IMG/VR virus record: IMGVR_UViG_3300033997_000544
Coordinates: 1-49,486 of that record
Length of the DNA: 49,486 nucleotides
Strand: one strand, 5' to 3'
Source: a virus
Shown here: positions 6,223 to 15,310 of the stretch, piece after piece
Layout of the letters: the number at the start of each line of letters is the position of its first letter
Numbering within the stretch: position 1 is the stretch's first letter
Notes under the pieces: generated by a model
Told to the model about the DNA's origin: nothing
What the model saw: the letters and a program-made list of their open reading frames with translations, nothing else
The model's database searches: none
Program-made: the position numbers and the translations under genes

Positions 6223-7566
6223 TCAAATGTGAATGCGGGGGTTGAAAGCGACGTTGATGCCGCGCGTCTCGCTCGAAACGCGCGACGCGCGCGCGGTGTC
6301 CATCTGAACTTGCGAAAACGCCTGCGCTGCCGTGCCGCTCGCTGCAAACTGCGTCGCAGTGCCCGGCAGCGCTGCGAATACGCCGTTGATGCCTATCTCC
6401 TGCGGCGCGCCGAGAACCCCTTGCAGCCGCTGACCAGCATCCATCTGCTTCGTGCCCAGGACGCGCGCGCCGCCGTCTGCGTTGGAGCCGGTGTAGCGAA
6501 AGTGCATATCGCGCAGGTCCGGCACGCGGAATTGCGTCGAGTTGACATCCACGAAGTAGTACGCGCCGACGTTTGCTGCCCACGTTGCTTGAGACACTAC
6601 GAGGCCGGCTTCGCGTGCGTACCCCCACAGCGCGGGATATGCTGCCTTCGAGAGCAACCCGCCGGTCGCGTCAATCTCGTTGACCAGCGGCGCAGGCGTG
6701 TGCCCAATGAGCGGGCGGCCGCACAGTGGCGAGCGGTATCCGGTGTAGTACGCCGTCGAAGTCCAAAGCCACATCTCTCCGGCTTCCGCGATCATGATGG
6801 GGCCCATATTCGTAGTCGGCACAGCGACGATGGAGACCATCATCGGATACGACCCGAGGATACGGGAGACAAACTCCGTCGTAGCAAGCCTTTGAGAGTT
6901 GTCTCCAGTCCCGGGCGTCGGCGCTGTGGGCGTGCCGGTCAAACCAGGGGAGTCCAGTGGCGCACCGCCAATGTGGTTCAGCACCTGGACGGGCGTCTTC
7001 GTCGCCAGGGCACCACCGCCAGCCCCTACCAGATAATCGCCCGCGGCCACGGCGCCGACACCCGTGCCGCCACGCGCCACGGCCAAGACCCCCGCATTCG
7101 CCTTGGCCACATCAAGCCCGGTCACAGTCAGCTTCACGTCGCCGGTGCCGTCGAATGCTTGCGCCGCGGCGGTTGCGCCGCCTTCGAGCGAAAAGCTTCG
7201 GCTGGCGCCCAGCTTCGTTGCCGCCCCAGCGGTCAGCGAGGACGCCGTGCCGGCCAGTCTGGCCACAGGCACAATGCCAGAGGTCAGGCTGGCCGCGTTG
7301 AGATTCTGAAGTGCGTAGGAAATCGCGTCGTCGCCGCCGGCAGAGAGCGGCCGGCCGGTCAGAGCAGCGACCGCGGCCAGGCTTCGGAAGAGCCAGCCCA
7401 GCTTTTCATCGGTGAGCTGCTGAACCTTATTGAACTGCTCGACGGTCGGGGGAAGCGATCCGATATAGGCCCAGCCGGTCTTGTATTGGGCGCCGGTGAT
7501 CCCCTCGGTGGAGCCGGACTGCGCCCAGGTGACGGTAAACAGCTCGAAGAAAGTGGTATCTGCCAT
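6223..7566 (-). CDS. Tail fibre protein with collar-type C-terminal region
   Basis: The 447-aa protein begins with a conserved fibre N terminus that would attach to the baseplate, continues through a Gly/Ala/Thr-rich shaft (GLDVAKANAGVLAVARGGTG), and ends in a region similar to phage tail collar domains (AAYPALWGYAREAG, then FRVPDLRDMHFRYTG). It is the likely receptor-binding fibre. No reverse transcriptase or template repeat lies nearby, so there is no sign of diversity generation. The start overlaps the preceding gene's stop (ATGA). Confidence 0.88.
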   Translation of the reverse strand: MADTTFFELFTVTWAQSGSTEGITGAQYKTGWAYIGSLPPTVEQFNKVQQLTDEKLGWLFRSLAAVAALTGRPLSAGGDDAISYALQNLNAASLTSGIVPVARLAGTASSLTAGAATKLGASRSFSLEGGATAAAQAFDGTGDVKLTVTGLDVAKANAGVLAVARGGTGVGAVAAGDYLVGAGGGALATKTPVQVLNHIGGAPLDSPGLTGTPTAPTPGTGDNSQRLATTEFVSRILGSYPMMVSIVAVPTTNMGPIMIAEAGEMWLWTSTAYYTGYRSPLCGRPLIGHTPAPLVNEIDATGGLLSKAAYPALWGYAREAGLVVSQATWAANVGAYYFVDVNSTQFRVPDLRDMHFRYTGSNADGGARVLGTKQMDAGQRLQGVLGAPQEIGINGVFAALPGTATQFAASGTAAQAFSQVQMDTARASRVSSETRGINVAFNPRIHI

Positions 7567-8231
7567 CAGTGAATTCCTCGCGCCAGCACGCCAGCGCCAA
7601 AGCCATAGAAACCCTGCTCGCGGAAGCCGAAGGGCCTTTCCGTTGAGCCAGAGATAATTTGCACGCCGACCCCCGCCGCTTTGGGCACCCACTTGTACGG
7701 ATTGGCCATCAAAGGATCATTCGGCCCCGGGACGCGGCTCACCCAGATCCGGATCTTTGCGTTGCCCGCGTCCTGGACGATCACGCGTGTGACGTCGAAG
7801 ATCGGCTTGAGGGAGGCGGTGATTTCCGGGGTAGTCCCGTGCCCGTTGTTCAGGGCAATCTTCCAGTACAGAAGTTTCCTGTACTCGGCATCCAGCAACC
7901 TGGTGGAGCCGGCCACGGGGCGCTCGTTCGAACGACGGATCCTCGCCTGGCCAAACCCGCTGACGTTCGGTTGGCCGGAGAAGCCAAAGAACTGCACGTA
8001 GACCGCCTCGTCGATAACGCGGGGCAGACCCACGATCTCGCCAATGCCATCGAGCTGGCGCCCCACGGCCGTGTCCAGCCAGCGCTCGTCATACATCGCG
8101 CGCAGCGCACCCCGCAGGCCGGCCGCGGGCTGAAGGATTGCCTTGACGAGCGCTTCGAGACGCCGCTTTCCTTGGAACTGTCCGAGCCAATGCGACCAGG
8201 CGATGCCGGCATGATCCTGCTGTAAGTCCAT
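7566..8231 (-). CDS. Baseplate/tail protein, DUF2612-like
   Basis: The 221-aa protein resembles the DUF2612 family of phage baseplate components, which lie between the J-like wedge protein and the tail fibre. Visible features include ERWLDTAVGRQLDGIGEIVGLPR (residues 49-71), typical of proteins that contact the baseplate edge. By position it is comparable to P2 gpI and would link the fibre to the wedge. Start and stop overlap both neighbours by ATGA. Confidence 0.82.
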   Translation of the reverse strand: MDLQQDHAGIAWSHWLGQFQGKRRLEALVKAILQPAAGLRGALRAMYDERWLDTAVGRQLDGIGEIVGLPRVIDEAVYVQFFGFSGQPNVSGFGQARIRRSNERPVAGSTRLLDAEYRKLLYWKIALNNGHGTTPEITASLKPIFDVTRVIVQDAGNAKIRIWVSRVPGPNDPLMANPYKWVPKAAGVGVQIISGSTERPFGFREQGFYGFGAGVLARGIH

Positions 8232-9682
8232 CAGGTCACCTTGATACGTGATCGGTCGAAGGCCGCCACCTGAGAGTCCAGGATTTCTATGTTGGCGCCT
8301 GCGTAGTCTCCAGGGCCGGGAACGAACGCCGGATCCGTGGAGAAGGCCAGTTGCAGGTCTACGGACGCAATCCCCGCCGTCCTGTAGATCGCGCCGAACA
8401 AGCGCTGCCGGATAACGTCATCCCCGATTGAGAAGCCCTCGCCGGCCGCAGCAAGGTTCGCGGCGATCATCTCGAACCCATCCGGCGGAAACGCCTGTTC
8501 CGAGGGCGGCAGCAGCGTCACTGCGCACGAAATCCAAACGTACACCCGGACAGGCCTGTCGAACTTGATCGGGTGCTTTGCGCCCTCGCTGTCGGTCACG
8601 ACCACCACCGTGGCGCCGTGCGTGTCAATCCCGCCGGCCTTGCCCCGAAAGATGGCCGCGGCGACTTCATCGTCCAGGCCGCCATCCACCACGGCATGTA
8701 CAGAATGCGGAGGCCGGCCGGCAGCGTCGACCGTGTCGCTATCGTTCGAGAACACGCGCAGCGCACGTACGCCCGCTACATTGTCTCGGATGTTGGGCGC
8801 AAGGCTCGGCAGAGTGGCGGCGCCGAGCCGGAACAACCCGGTCGGATACCGCGCACGAAGTGCGGCGTCATTCTCCGCCAGCCTGCCCGCGACGCCGCCC
8901 TGCAGGTTGTCGACGGCGTCCCAGCCTTCCACTGCGGTCACGATACCGTTCAGGTCACCTGGTGCGGCGCCCTCCTCGGACGCGCCGTCGGACAACGCCA
9001 GCGCCGGCGAACCGAGGCGGACGAGCGCGAGCTGACTCGACCAAGTGATCGCGCGCGCGACGCGCCCGTCGGTAGCCGCGCGGATAGTCGCCCCGTCGCT
9101 GGACACCGCTAGGCCACTCGGCTCCAGCGCGGCGACCAAGCCTCCCAGGATTGCCGGCAGGTTAGTGGTGGCCATCGAGGTGTACGAGTAGGGTTGGCCG
9201 TCCACGGTCACCGTGTAGACGGTGTTTGGCGCCGGCGCCGGCTGCAACGTGATATCAGCCGCGGCACCCGCCAAGATGGTGGCGTCGGCGGCCAGCTCCC
9301 ATAGGTTTTGGCTCACGCGATGCCGCACACGGGCACCGGCGCGCACCATCGTGCCCGCCGCGCCGTACAGCACCACATATGCGCGGGACCGCTCGTCCGC
9401 CAAGCGCCGCACCCCGGTAAAGGACACCGACCGGTCCAGCGACGCGCCGGTGGCCGAGCCGGGATACATGGACAGGTACACCCCCTCCATTTGCTCCCAA
9501 AGAGCCGCCTCGCGCTCGGCAAAGGTGTCGATCAGCAAGCCCGTGACACTGTCGGGCCGCGTCTCCACGCTCTGGCTGTAGCCTGCGGCCAGCAGCCGCG
9601 CGCGCAGGTCCTCAACAATCTCCTGCCGGACTTCCGGCAGGCGCATGCGGACGAAGCCGTCCGGCGTGACGCCGTAAGCCAT
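8231..9682 (-). CDS. Baseplate wedge protein, gpJ-like
   Basis: The 483-aa protein has the Baseplate_J layout: an N-terminal region with TGLLIDTFAEREAALWEQ, a central NLQGGVAGRLAENDAALRARY segment, and a C-terminal domain. J-like proteins form the wedge ring around the hub of contractile tails. It follows the gp25-like gene and precedes the DUF2612 gene, the usual order. The ATG at 9682 lies 24 bases after the previous gene. Confidence 0.92.
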   Translation of the reverse strand: MAYGVTPDGFVRMRLPEVRQEIVEDLRARLLAAGYSQSVETRPDSVTGLLIDTFAEREAALWEQMEGVYLSMYPGSATGASLDRSVSFTGVRRLADERSRAYVVLYGAAGTMVRAGARVRHRVSQNLWELAADATILAGAAADITLQPAPAPNTVYTVTVDGQPYSYTSMATTNLPAILGGLVAALEPSGLAVSSDGATIRAATDGRVARAITWSSQLALVRLGSPALALSDGASEEGAAPGDLNGIVTAVEGWDAVDNLQGGVAGRLAENDAALRARYPTGLFRLGAATLPSLAPNIRDNVAGVRALRVFSNDSDTVDAAGRPPHSVHAVVDGGLDDEVAAAIFRGKAGGIDTHGATVVVVTDSEGAKHPIKFDRPVRVYVWISCAVTLLPPSEQAFPPDGFEMIAANLAAAGEGFSIGDDVIRQRLFGAIYRTAGIASVDLQLAFSTDPAFVPGPGDYAGANIEILDSQVAAFDRSRIKVT

Positions 9683-9706
9683 AGAAAAGCCTCAAGATTC
9701 AGAAAT

Positions 9707-10075
9707 TTAGGGCGCCGAGAATTCGGCAGTTCCCGTGGCCAGCCCGTAGGCTGATTCGGCCTCAAACTCGACGCTCAACACGCGCCGCACCCGGTCGATG
9801 GCCAGAGCCAGCCGGCGAACGCGTGACACGCCCGGCACGTCCAAGATGCGCGCGCGGAACACGGCCTCGACCGCCGCGCGGTCGGGGTTCTTCACCAAGA
9901 CCTGATCGAAATACGGCACGCCGAACGACGTATCCAGGAACCACTCGCCGAGGAACGTGAGCAAGGTGACTTTGATCTGTTGGCCTACCCTTGCCGCGCC
10001 ATCGACAAGGACGGCCCGGCCGAGCAGGTCCAGGGCAAGGTCGTGATCGGGAGACAGCAGGAGATCTACGCTCAT
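9707..10075 (-). CDS. Baseplate protein, gp25/gpW-like
   Basis: At 122 aa this matches the small gp25-like baseplate family. The segment GEWFLDTSFGVPYFDQVLVKNPD (residues 43-65) corresponds to the conserved core that anchors the sheath's first ring and contacts the wedge. The start overlaps the spike gene's stop by a single base. Part of the baseplate gene run. Confidence 0.88.
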   Translation of the reverse strand: MSVDLLLSPDHDLALDLLGRAVLVDGAARVGQQIKVTLLTFLGEWFLDTSFGVPYFDQVLVKNPDRAAVEAVFRARILDVPGVSRVRRLALAIDRVRRVLSVEFEAESAYGLATGTAEFSAP

Positions 10076-10773
10076 CAGATGGGCTCCTCCGTCGTGCCGC
10101 CCATCCCATTGGGATGCCTGTGCGTGTCCCCCACATTCTTGCCGTTGTGCGTGAGGGCACCGTTGCGGAAGTTGACGGTACCGTCGATGTTGATCGTGCC
10201 GCTACCGCTCCCGCCAGAGCCGTTCATGCCCTGGGTGTACGTGAGCAGCCCGTTGATGGTCACCTTGCTATCGAAAACCGTCTCATCGGCGATCACGTGC
10301 TTGCGAGGTACCTTGATGGTGAGGGCTCCATCCGGGGCGATCTTCATCGACCCCGGCCCGTACTGGATACTGACGTTCTCGGTGTCCGCTTTGCCGGCGC
10401 CAGGTCGCACAACCGGAGACGCGAAGGCATCCGAGAGGTCGAACTGTCGCGGATCATCCGGCGGGCCATTGTCGCCGGCCAGCCAGTTCTCTAGCGAGCG
10501 CGCCGAAAACGACAGCGTGACTGGATCGCCAGGCTTCAGCGGCACAGAGATCAGCGCCTGCGCGCCATTCACATCGCCCGAGAACCACCGGACGGGCACC
10601 CGTACGATCAACGGCGCCTGCAGCACTTCGCCGTTGGCCAGGCGCTTGGCCAGCGCCGGCCGCGCCGTGACGGTCTCGCCGTCGTAGGACACGACTTCGC
10701 CCGGCAGCGTCGTATAAACGTCCGCCAGCTCCGACGAGATGAGCGTGCGCAACGCGGAAATTGGGTTGTTCAT
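10075..10773 (-). CDS. Baseplate spike, Gp138-like
   Basis: The 232-aa protein has an OB-fold-like N terminus (LPGEVVSYDGETVTARPAL), resembling the Gp138 N-terminal domain, and a C-terminal repetitive beta region with GLLTYTQGMNGSGGSGSGTINIDGTVNF, ending HRHPNGMGG. This is the usual design of the membrane-piercing spike under the tail tube. His residues in the HRHP end could bind iron, as in related tips. The start overlaps the hub gene's stop (ATGA). Confidence 0.86.
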   Translation of the reverse strand: MNNPISALRTLISSELADVYTTLPGEVVSYDGETVTARPALAKRLANGEVLQAPLIVRVPVRWFSGDVNGAQALISVPLKPGDPVTLSFSARSLENWLAGDNGPPDDPRQFDLSDAFASPVVRPGAGKADTENVSIQYGPGSMKIAPDGALTIKVPRKHVIADETVFDSKVTINGLLTYTQGMNGSGGSGSGTINIDGTVNFRNGALTHNGKNVGDTHRHPNGMGGTTEEPI

Positions 10774-11687
10774 TTCTTCACCTTGGTTTTTGGCGGCGCG
10801 TACCTGTCCACCAGCTGCAGCTCGGTCTGCCAGTTGCCGCCCGCGCTGTCGCCCGAATGCTGCAGCCCTTCCACCCGCAGGAATGCCTCAACGCTCTTGC
10901 TCTCCAGCTTCACCAGATCGCCGGGGTTCAGGGTTGGCAATAGCAGCGACTGCACGCGCCAGCCGTCGCGCTGCTGCTGGGCGCTGACTAGATTGACGTT
11001 GTCGCCCGTGGTCTGGTCCTTCACCTTCGCCTTTTCGCGCGCCGCCTCCCGGGTGCGCTCGGGGAAGCCGAGTAGGCCCGTGTCGGCGGCCAGCACGACG
11101 GCCTGGCGGCGCGTCGTCCCACGGCGCTGTACAACCTGCAGCTGCTGGTTCTGGATCGACCATTCAAGGCCGGTGCCCTGCGTGACCTTGTGCAGCGCCG
11201 TTCGAGCCGCGCCATAGAACGAAAAGCCCTGTTGCCAGCGGCGGTCCGCCACATCGTCAGCCATGACGAGCGGAAGGCCCATCTGGCGGGCGATATCCCG
11301 GATGATGGCACTGGCCTGCGCCCCTGGCCCCAGACCAATCGAGATGGCTGTGTCCCGCACTTCGGTGTAGCCGTCCTTGACGATCAACTCGGTCACCACA
11401 TCCGGCTGCTCGAACTTGGTGTAGGCGAACACCACACTCCCTGACGCCATCAACAGCGGCCCGCCCTCCTCCGCATAGCCCGCGTACAGAACACAGCGCA
11501 GGCCCGGCTCCTCCAGAGCGCGGCGGGTAGCCGCGGCCAGGTTGTAGACGCGGATCGTGTGGTCGTTCGGCTCCTCTTCCGTGTCCTTGCGCACGTCGAA
11601 GGTGATGCGAATGGGCTGCACGATCTCCACGCCCTTCTGGTTCGGCTTTCCAACCAGCAGCCTGTAGACCCGGTCAAAGCGCGGCAT
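10770..11687 (-). CDS. Baseplate hub protein
   Basis: ATG 11687 follows GAGGTGCCC and gives 305 aa; the ATG at 11705 is less likely. The protein resembles phage baseplate hub proteins: IRITFDVRKDTEEEPNDHTIRVYNL in the first 55 residues, then a LysM-like or hub domain and TLNPGDLVKLES near the end. The hub sits between the tail tube and the spike encoded next. The start overlaps the upstream gene by 14 bases. Confidence 0.82.
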   Translation of the reverse strand: MPRFDRVYRLLVGKPNQKGVEIVQPIRITFDVRKDTEEEPNDHTIRVYNLAAATRRALEEPGLRCVLYAGYAEEGGPLLMASGSVVFAYTKFEQPDVVTELIVKDGYTEVRDTAISIGLGPGAQASAIIRDIARQMGLPLVMADDVADRRWQQGFSFYGAARTALHKVTQGTGLEWSIQNQQLQVVQRRGTTRRQAVVLAADTGLLGFPERTREAAREKAKVKDQTTGDNVNLVSAQQQRDGWRVQSLLLPTLNPGDLVKLESKSVEAFLRVEGLQHSGDSAGGNWQTELQLVDRYAPPKTKVKK

Positions 11688-12006
11688 TGGGCACCTCGTC
11701 GACACTCACATACATCAGGCCCACCTCGCCACTCGGCAGTGCCGCGCGGCTGATCGTGTTGCGTCTGTCCGGCGCGAGCGCGATCAACTCGCCGGCCGGC
11801 ACCGGGAGGTGACGATATTGCGCCAGTAGCGGCGTGTCAGGAACCAGCGCGATTCCCGCTACCACAACCTCGTTGTATGCGTTCTCGATCGACATGGCCC
11901 AGGCCTCGAACTCGCTGTTCCAGCCCAGTCCCAGGAAATACGTAACGCCGTCCAGTTCGACCTCGGTCAAACTGTCGTTTGCGTCCAGCACCGGGATTTG
12001 AATCAT
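11674..12006 (-). CDS. Baseplate plug-type protein (110 aa)
   Basis: The product is a compact beta-rich protein (MIQIPVLDANDSLTEVELDG, then a region with YFLGLGWNSEFEAWAMSIE). Small proteins of this kind lie between Dit-like and hub genes in related contractile phages and are thought to plug the hub. ATG 12006 overlaps the preceding gene's stop. A much longer open frame upstream in the same frame is a shadow of the Dit-like gene. Confidence 0.75.
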   Translation of the reverse strand: MIQIPVLDANDSLTEVELDGVTYFLGLGWNSEFEAWAMSIENAYNEVVVAGIALVPDTPLLAQYRHLPVPAGELIALAPDRRNTISRAALPSGEVGLMYVSVDEVPNAAL

Positions 12007-12623
12007 TGGCCGCCTCCGAGAATGCCGCTCGCCTTCTTGCCCGCGCCGCTGGTGGCGCTCTTCAGGTCCGAGACCTCGCGCGGCGCCGCCTTGCCGGCGT
12101 TGGTCTTGGTCGCCCCTGCCTTGCCCGTCGCCGAGCCGCTGGTCTTGGCCGGCGGGATATCCGCCTGCCGCAGGGTGACCTTCCGGATCTTCTTGAACTC
12201 GGCGGTGATGGAAAAGCGTTCGCCGCCGTCGGTGGCGCGGCCGATTTCGCAGCGTTCCATGACGAAATCGGTGTACACGTCCAGGCCCGTCGTTACCGTG
12301 ATAGGCAGGCGGTCTGCATGGATCTGCCGCAGCGCGGCCTTCGCGCTGATGAGCTTCGAACGACCAGCTCCGGCACCGCCCCCGGCGGCCCGGCCGGCGA
12401 AGCGGCCGCCGAGAAGCGACACCTCCGCGGCAGTCACCCAGCCGTCCAGCTGCAGCCGCTCGGATTCCTGCACCACATGGTCGGTAACGGGCGGCCCATC
12501 CTCCACCGGATAGCTCGTCGCCTGGCTCTCCAGTGATGTCGACTCGCTCAACAGGGCGTCCAGCGGAACGACGCCGATGCTGCTGCCGCCGTTCCAACCG
12601 AACACCAATGACACAAAGCTCAT
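12003..12623 (-). CDS. Dit-like tail protein
   Basis: The 206-aa protein looks like a Dit-like phage tail protein: the central part SERLQLDGWVTAAE and the VTTGLDVYTDFVMERCEIGR segment (residues 108-127) form the expected beta sandwich, followed by a low-complexity Lys/Ala/Gly-rich tail (160-206). It would form the ring that joins the tube end to the hub. It follows the tape measure gene by nine bases. Confidence 0.8.
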   Translation of the reverse strand: MSFVSLVFGWNGGSSIGVVPLDALLSESTSLESQATSYPVEDGPPVTDHVVQESERLQLDGWVTAAEVSLLGGRFAGRAAGGGAGAGRSKLISAKAALRQIHADRLPITVTTGLDVYTDFVMERCEIGRATDGGERFSITAEFKKIRKVTLRQADIPPAKTSGSATGKAGATKTNAGKAAPREVSDLKSATSGAGKKASGILGGGQ

Positions 12624-12632
12624 GAAATCCCC

Positions 12633-15086
12633 CTAACGCGACGCTTCGACGCCGGTCGGAAACTGAAAGAACTCGGCCATCATGTCCATGCTTCGCTGCC
12701 GCGACGCATCCAACCCACGACGAGCAGCGCCCGCGATCGCATTGGGGTCAGAGCTAGTCGCATTCACCGTGACCTCCGTACGGGCGTCAATGGTCACGGG
12801 TCCTCGGTCTTCCCGCCGCGCACCAACGGCTGTACCGGGTGTGATGAATGGAACTCCGGCCCCTGCGGCGAAGGCCTCCCACTGTGGCTTGTCGCCCAGC
12901 AGCCCCTTCGGGCCACTCAAGGCTGCGCGCTGCTCATCGGTAAGAATCCGGCTAGGCAGGGCTCCCACGATCGTTTCCTTGGCCGCATCCCATTTGTCAG
13001 ATATCCACTTCTTGATGGCATCTCCGATCTCCTTGATCTTGGCCAGCATGCGATCGCCGATCTCGTCGAAATAGGCCCAGATTCCTTCGAACGCATCGCG
13101 CCAGTACTGCATCGCAGCATCCCAGTCCCCTTCGAATGCCGCAATCACCCCCTTCACGATGCCGCTCCAGAAATCCCAGATGGCCTCGATGTACTCCAGG
13201 ACTGGCTCCATAAAGGTACCCTTGGCTGCATCCTTGATGCGCTGCCAGGACTCGGTGAAGAACTTCACGATGCGGTCCCAGTTCGACCAGATGAGCCACA
13301 GCGCCGCGGAAATCACCGCCACGATCCGACCGACGGGCGTCATCGCAAACGCGCGCCACAGCAACGGGACGGCTCGCGTCGCAAGAAACATGATCAGGCT
13401 CCGAATCGGGCTCAGGATCTTCCACAGCCCGTAGGCCACCACCGAGATGGTCCCCCACTTCTTAGCCCACGGCCCCAGCTCCTGGCCAGCGCCGCCCAGG
13501 AAGTCCTTGACCTGCACTAGCACCCCCCTCACGGCGTCGATTTCCTCCCTCCAGGCCTCCACAGGCCCGACGAGATCGCCGAATACTGAATCGCCCCCAC
13601 GGAACCACACGCCGATATCGTCGACCAGCAGGTAGATCGTCGCCAGGATGGTGGCCATGCGCAGCAGCGGCGCAATGCCACGGTTCCAGGCCGCCAGCAT
13701 GCGCGCCGCGCCGGCCGGCCCGCGCCGCAAGGCCATCGCGGAATCCAAGCCAATCGCAGCTCGCGTCGCTGCAACCAGGGAGCGGATCAGGCCTCCCGAC
13801 TGGAAGGTGGCAAGGCGGAGCCAGCCGCGCAGTTTCACCAGCCCCCAGGCCCCGCCACTGATGGCCAGCAGCTTGATGACGGTGGCGATGTTGTCCGCCA
13901 AGAACTCGATCGACTGCGTGACGCCGAGCACCGCGGTACGGCCGAACGTCAGCGTCTTGCCGAAAAACCTCTGAAAGGCGTCATTCCATACGGTCATCGC
14001 GTCGGCGATGGTGACCGGCATGTCCTGCGCCTCCACGCGCATTTTCGCCAGCTGCGACTGCAACGCGGGCAGGAACGTGTCGGTGGTGAGCTTTCCGGCC
14101 CGCACCTGCTCGAGCAGCTTGTCGGTCGTGATTCCAAGGCCGTCGGCCAGCGCCACCTGCAGGCGCGGCGCGGCGCGCATGAGCGTGCTGTATTCCTCCA
14201 TCCCCAGCTTGTTCTGCATGATCGCCTTCGTCACCGAAGAGATCACGGACTCCTGGTCCTGGGCCTTGGTGCTGGACAAGGCCATGCCCAGGGACAGGCC
14301 TTCCGTCACATCGATCGTGTCCTGGGTGGTTTTTCCCAAGTCGGCCATGGTGCGCCGGGTGCGCACGAACAGTTCCGCACTGGACGAATAGGACTTGTAG
14401 GTAAGGCGCGAGACTCGCGCCAGTTCCTGGTCCACCTCGGCGTACTCTTGGGCCGAACTGGTTGCCTGCTTCATGCGGGCTTCCATCTGGCCCCAGGCGT
14501 CGATATCTCCAAAAATCCTCCTGACGATCGAAACGCCGAGGACCGCGCCGATGATTCCCCGCAGCCCGGCGAATGCGCCGGCCTGCTCCTTCACCGCGCG
14601 GGTGCCCTGCCACTGCGAGCGCGTCATGCGCTCCTGAGCCTGCCTCGCATCCTGAATACCCAGGCGGATGCCTTCCCAGGCGCCGATGCCGGCCTCCCGC
14701 ACCACGTGCAAGCCGGACCGCGCCCCGGCCAGCAACGTGCCATATGCGGCTTGCACCTGGCCCAACCGCGTTCGCGTCTCCGCAACGTTCCCCGGAAAGG
14801 CGGCAGCTGCGCCCACCCCTGCTACCCCGACAGTATGGTTGCGCACTGGCGAGGGCAATCCCGGCATCGCGGGCCGGGAGGATGTGGGTACAGGCGTCGC
14901 GCCAGCGCTCCAAGCTCCTGGCTTGAATGCAGCCCCGGTGAGGGCCTGGCGCATTGTCTGGACGGTCTTAGCGCTGGCCCTGCGCATGGCCTCCTGCGCG
15001 CCCTGATAGGCGTCCTCGTACTTCTTTAGGCCGGCCTCGTCCACCTGGTAACGCAACAGGGTGACCAGCTCACGAACCGTAGTCAT
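12633..15086 (-). CDS. Tape measure protein
   Basis: The 817-aa protein is the longest in the window. Its N-terminal 300 residues match the tape-measure N-terminal domain (IMQNKLGMEEYSTLMRAAP, then KLTTDTFLPALQSQL). Membrane-like segments occur in the middle (LLRMATILATIYLLVDD and IVAVISAALWLIWSNW), followed by helical stretches. At the usual 0.15 nm per residue the tail would be about 120 nm long. It starts inside the end of the chaperone extension frame (ATGA overlap), the standard position after the frameshifted chaperone. Confidence 0.93.
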   Translation of the reverse strand: MTTVRELVTLLRYQVDEAGLKKYEDAYQGAQEAMRRASAKTVQTMRQALTGAAFKPGAWSAGATPVPTSSRPAMPGLPSPVRNHTVGVAGVGAAAAFPGNVAETRTRLGQVQAAYGTLLAGARSGLHVVREAGIGAWEGIRLGIQDARQAQERMTRSQWQGTRAVKEQAGAFAGLRGIIGAVLGVSIVRRIFGDIDAWGQMEARMKQATSSAQEYAEVDQELARVSRLTYKSYSSSAELFVRTRRTMADLGKTTQDTIDVTEGLSLGMALSSTKAQDQESVISSVTKAIMQNKLGMEEYSTLMRAAPRLQVALADGLGITTDKLLEQVRAGKLTTDTFLPALQSQLAKMRVEAQDMPVTIADAMTVWNDAFQRFFGKTLTFGRTAVLGVTQSIEFLADNIATVIKLLAISGGAWGLVKLRGWLRLATFQSGGLIRSLVAATRAAIGLDSAMALRRGPAGAARMLAAWNRGIAPLLRMATILATIYLLVDDIGVWFRGGDSVFGDLVGPVEAWREEIDAVRGVLVQVKDFLGGAGQELGPWAKKWGTISVVAYGLWKILSPIRSLIMFLATRAVPLLWRAFAMTPVGRIVAVISAALWLIWSNWDRIVKFFTESWQRIKDAAKGTFMEPVLEYIEAIWDFWSGIVKGVIAAFEGDWDAAMQYWRDAFEGIWAYFDEIGDRMLAKIKEIGDAIKKWISDKWDAAKETIVGALPSRILTDEQRAALSGPKGLLGDKPQWEAFAAGAGVPFITPGTAVGARREDRGPVTIDARTEVTVNATSSDPNAIAGAARRGLDASRQRSMDMMAEFFQFPTGVEASR

Positions 15087-15310
15087 TGGCTATTCCTATT
15101 CGCCTGCGCCTGTGCCGCCTCGCGGGCGTCCATTAGCGCATTCAACTTCATGATGTCCAGGAGGTCTACATGCCCCAGGCGCACGGCTTCAAGGCTGACA
15201 TGACCGGCCAGTATTGGCCGCCAAACGATCAGCTCTCGTTCGAACCCGGGATCAAAGACCCCGACAGATTCGCCAGCTTCTCGCGGGCCGGACCAAAGCG
15301 GCCGGCCCAA
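15083..15310 (-). CDS. Tail chaperone extension (likely -1 frameshift product)
   Basis: This open frame overlaps the 3' end of the tail assembly chaperone gene in the -1 frame and runs to the tape-measure start. Its own first possible start is a TTG without ribosome site, so it is better read as the T part of a GT-type fusion. A slip at 15316-15322 would give a fusion of about 211 aa. Its end, LLDIMKLNALMDAREAAQAQ, is helical and charged like other chaperone extensions. Confidence 0.6.
   Translation of the reverse strand: MGRPLWSGPREAGESVGVFDPGFERELIVWRPILAGHVSLEAVRLGHVDLLDIMKLNALMDAREAAQAQANRNSQ

Noticed and set aside
6223-7566. Possible diversity-generating retroelement at the tail fibre, as in Bordetella phage BPP-1
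   Set aside because: No reverse transcriptase gene, no template repeat and no VR-type C terminus were found in the window.
6199-7572. 457-aa plus-strand open frame opposite the tail fibre
   Set aside because: Arg/His/Gln-rich antisense shadow of a clear fibre gene.
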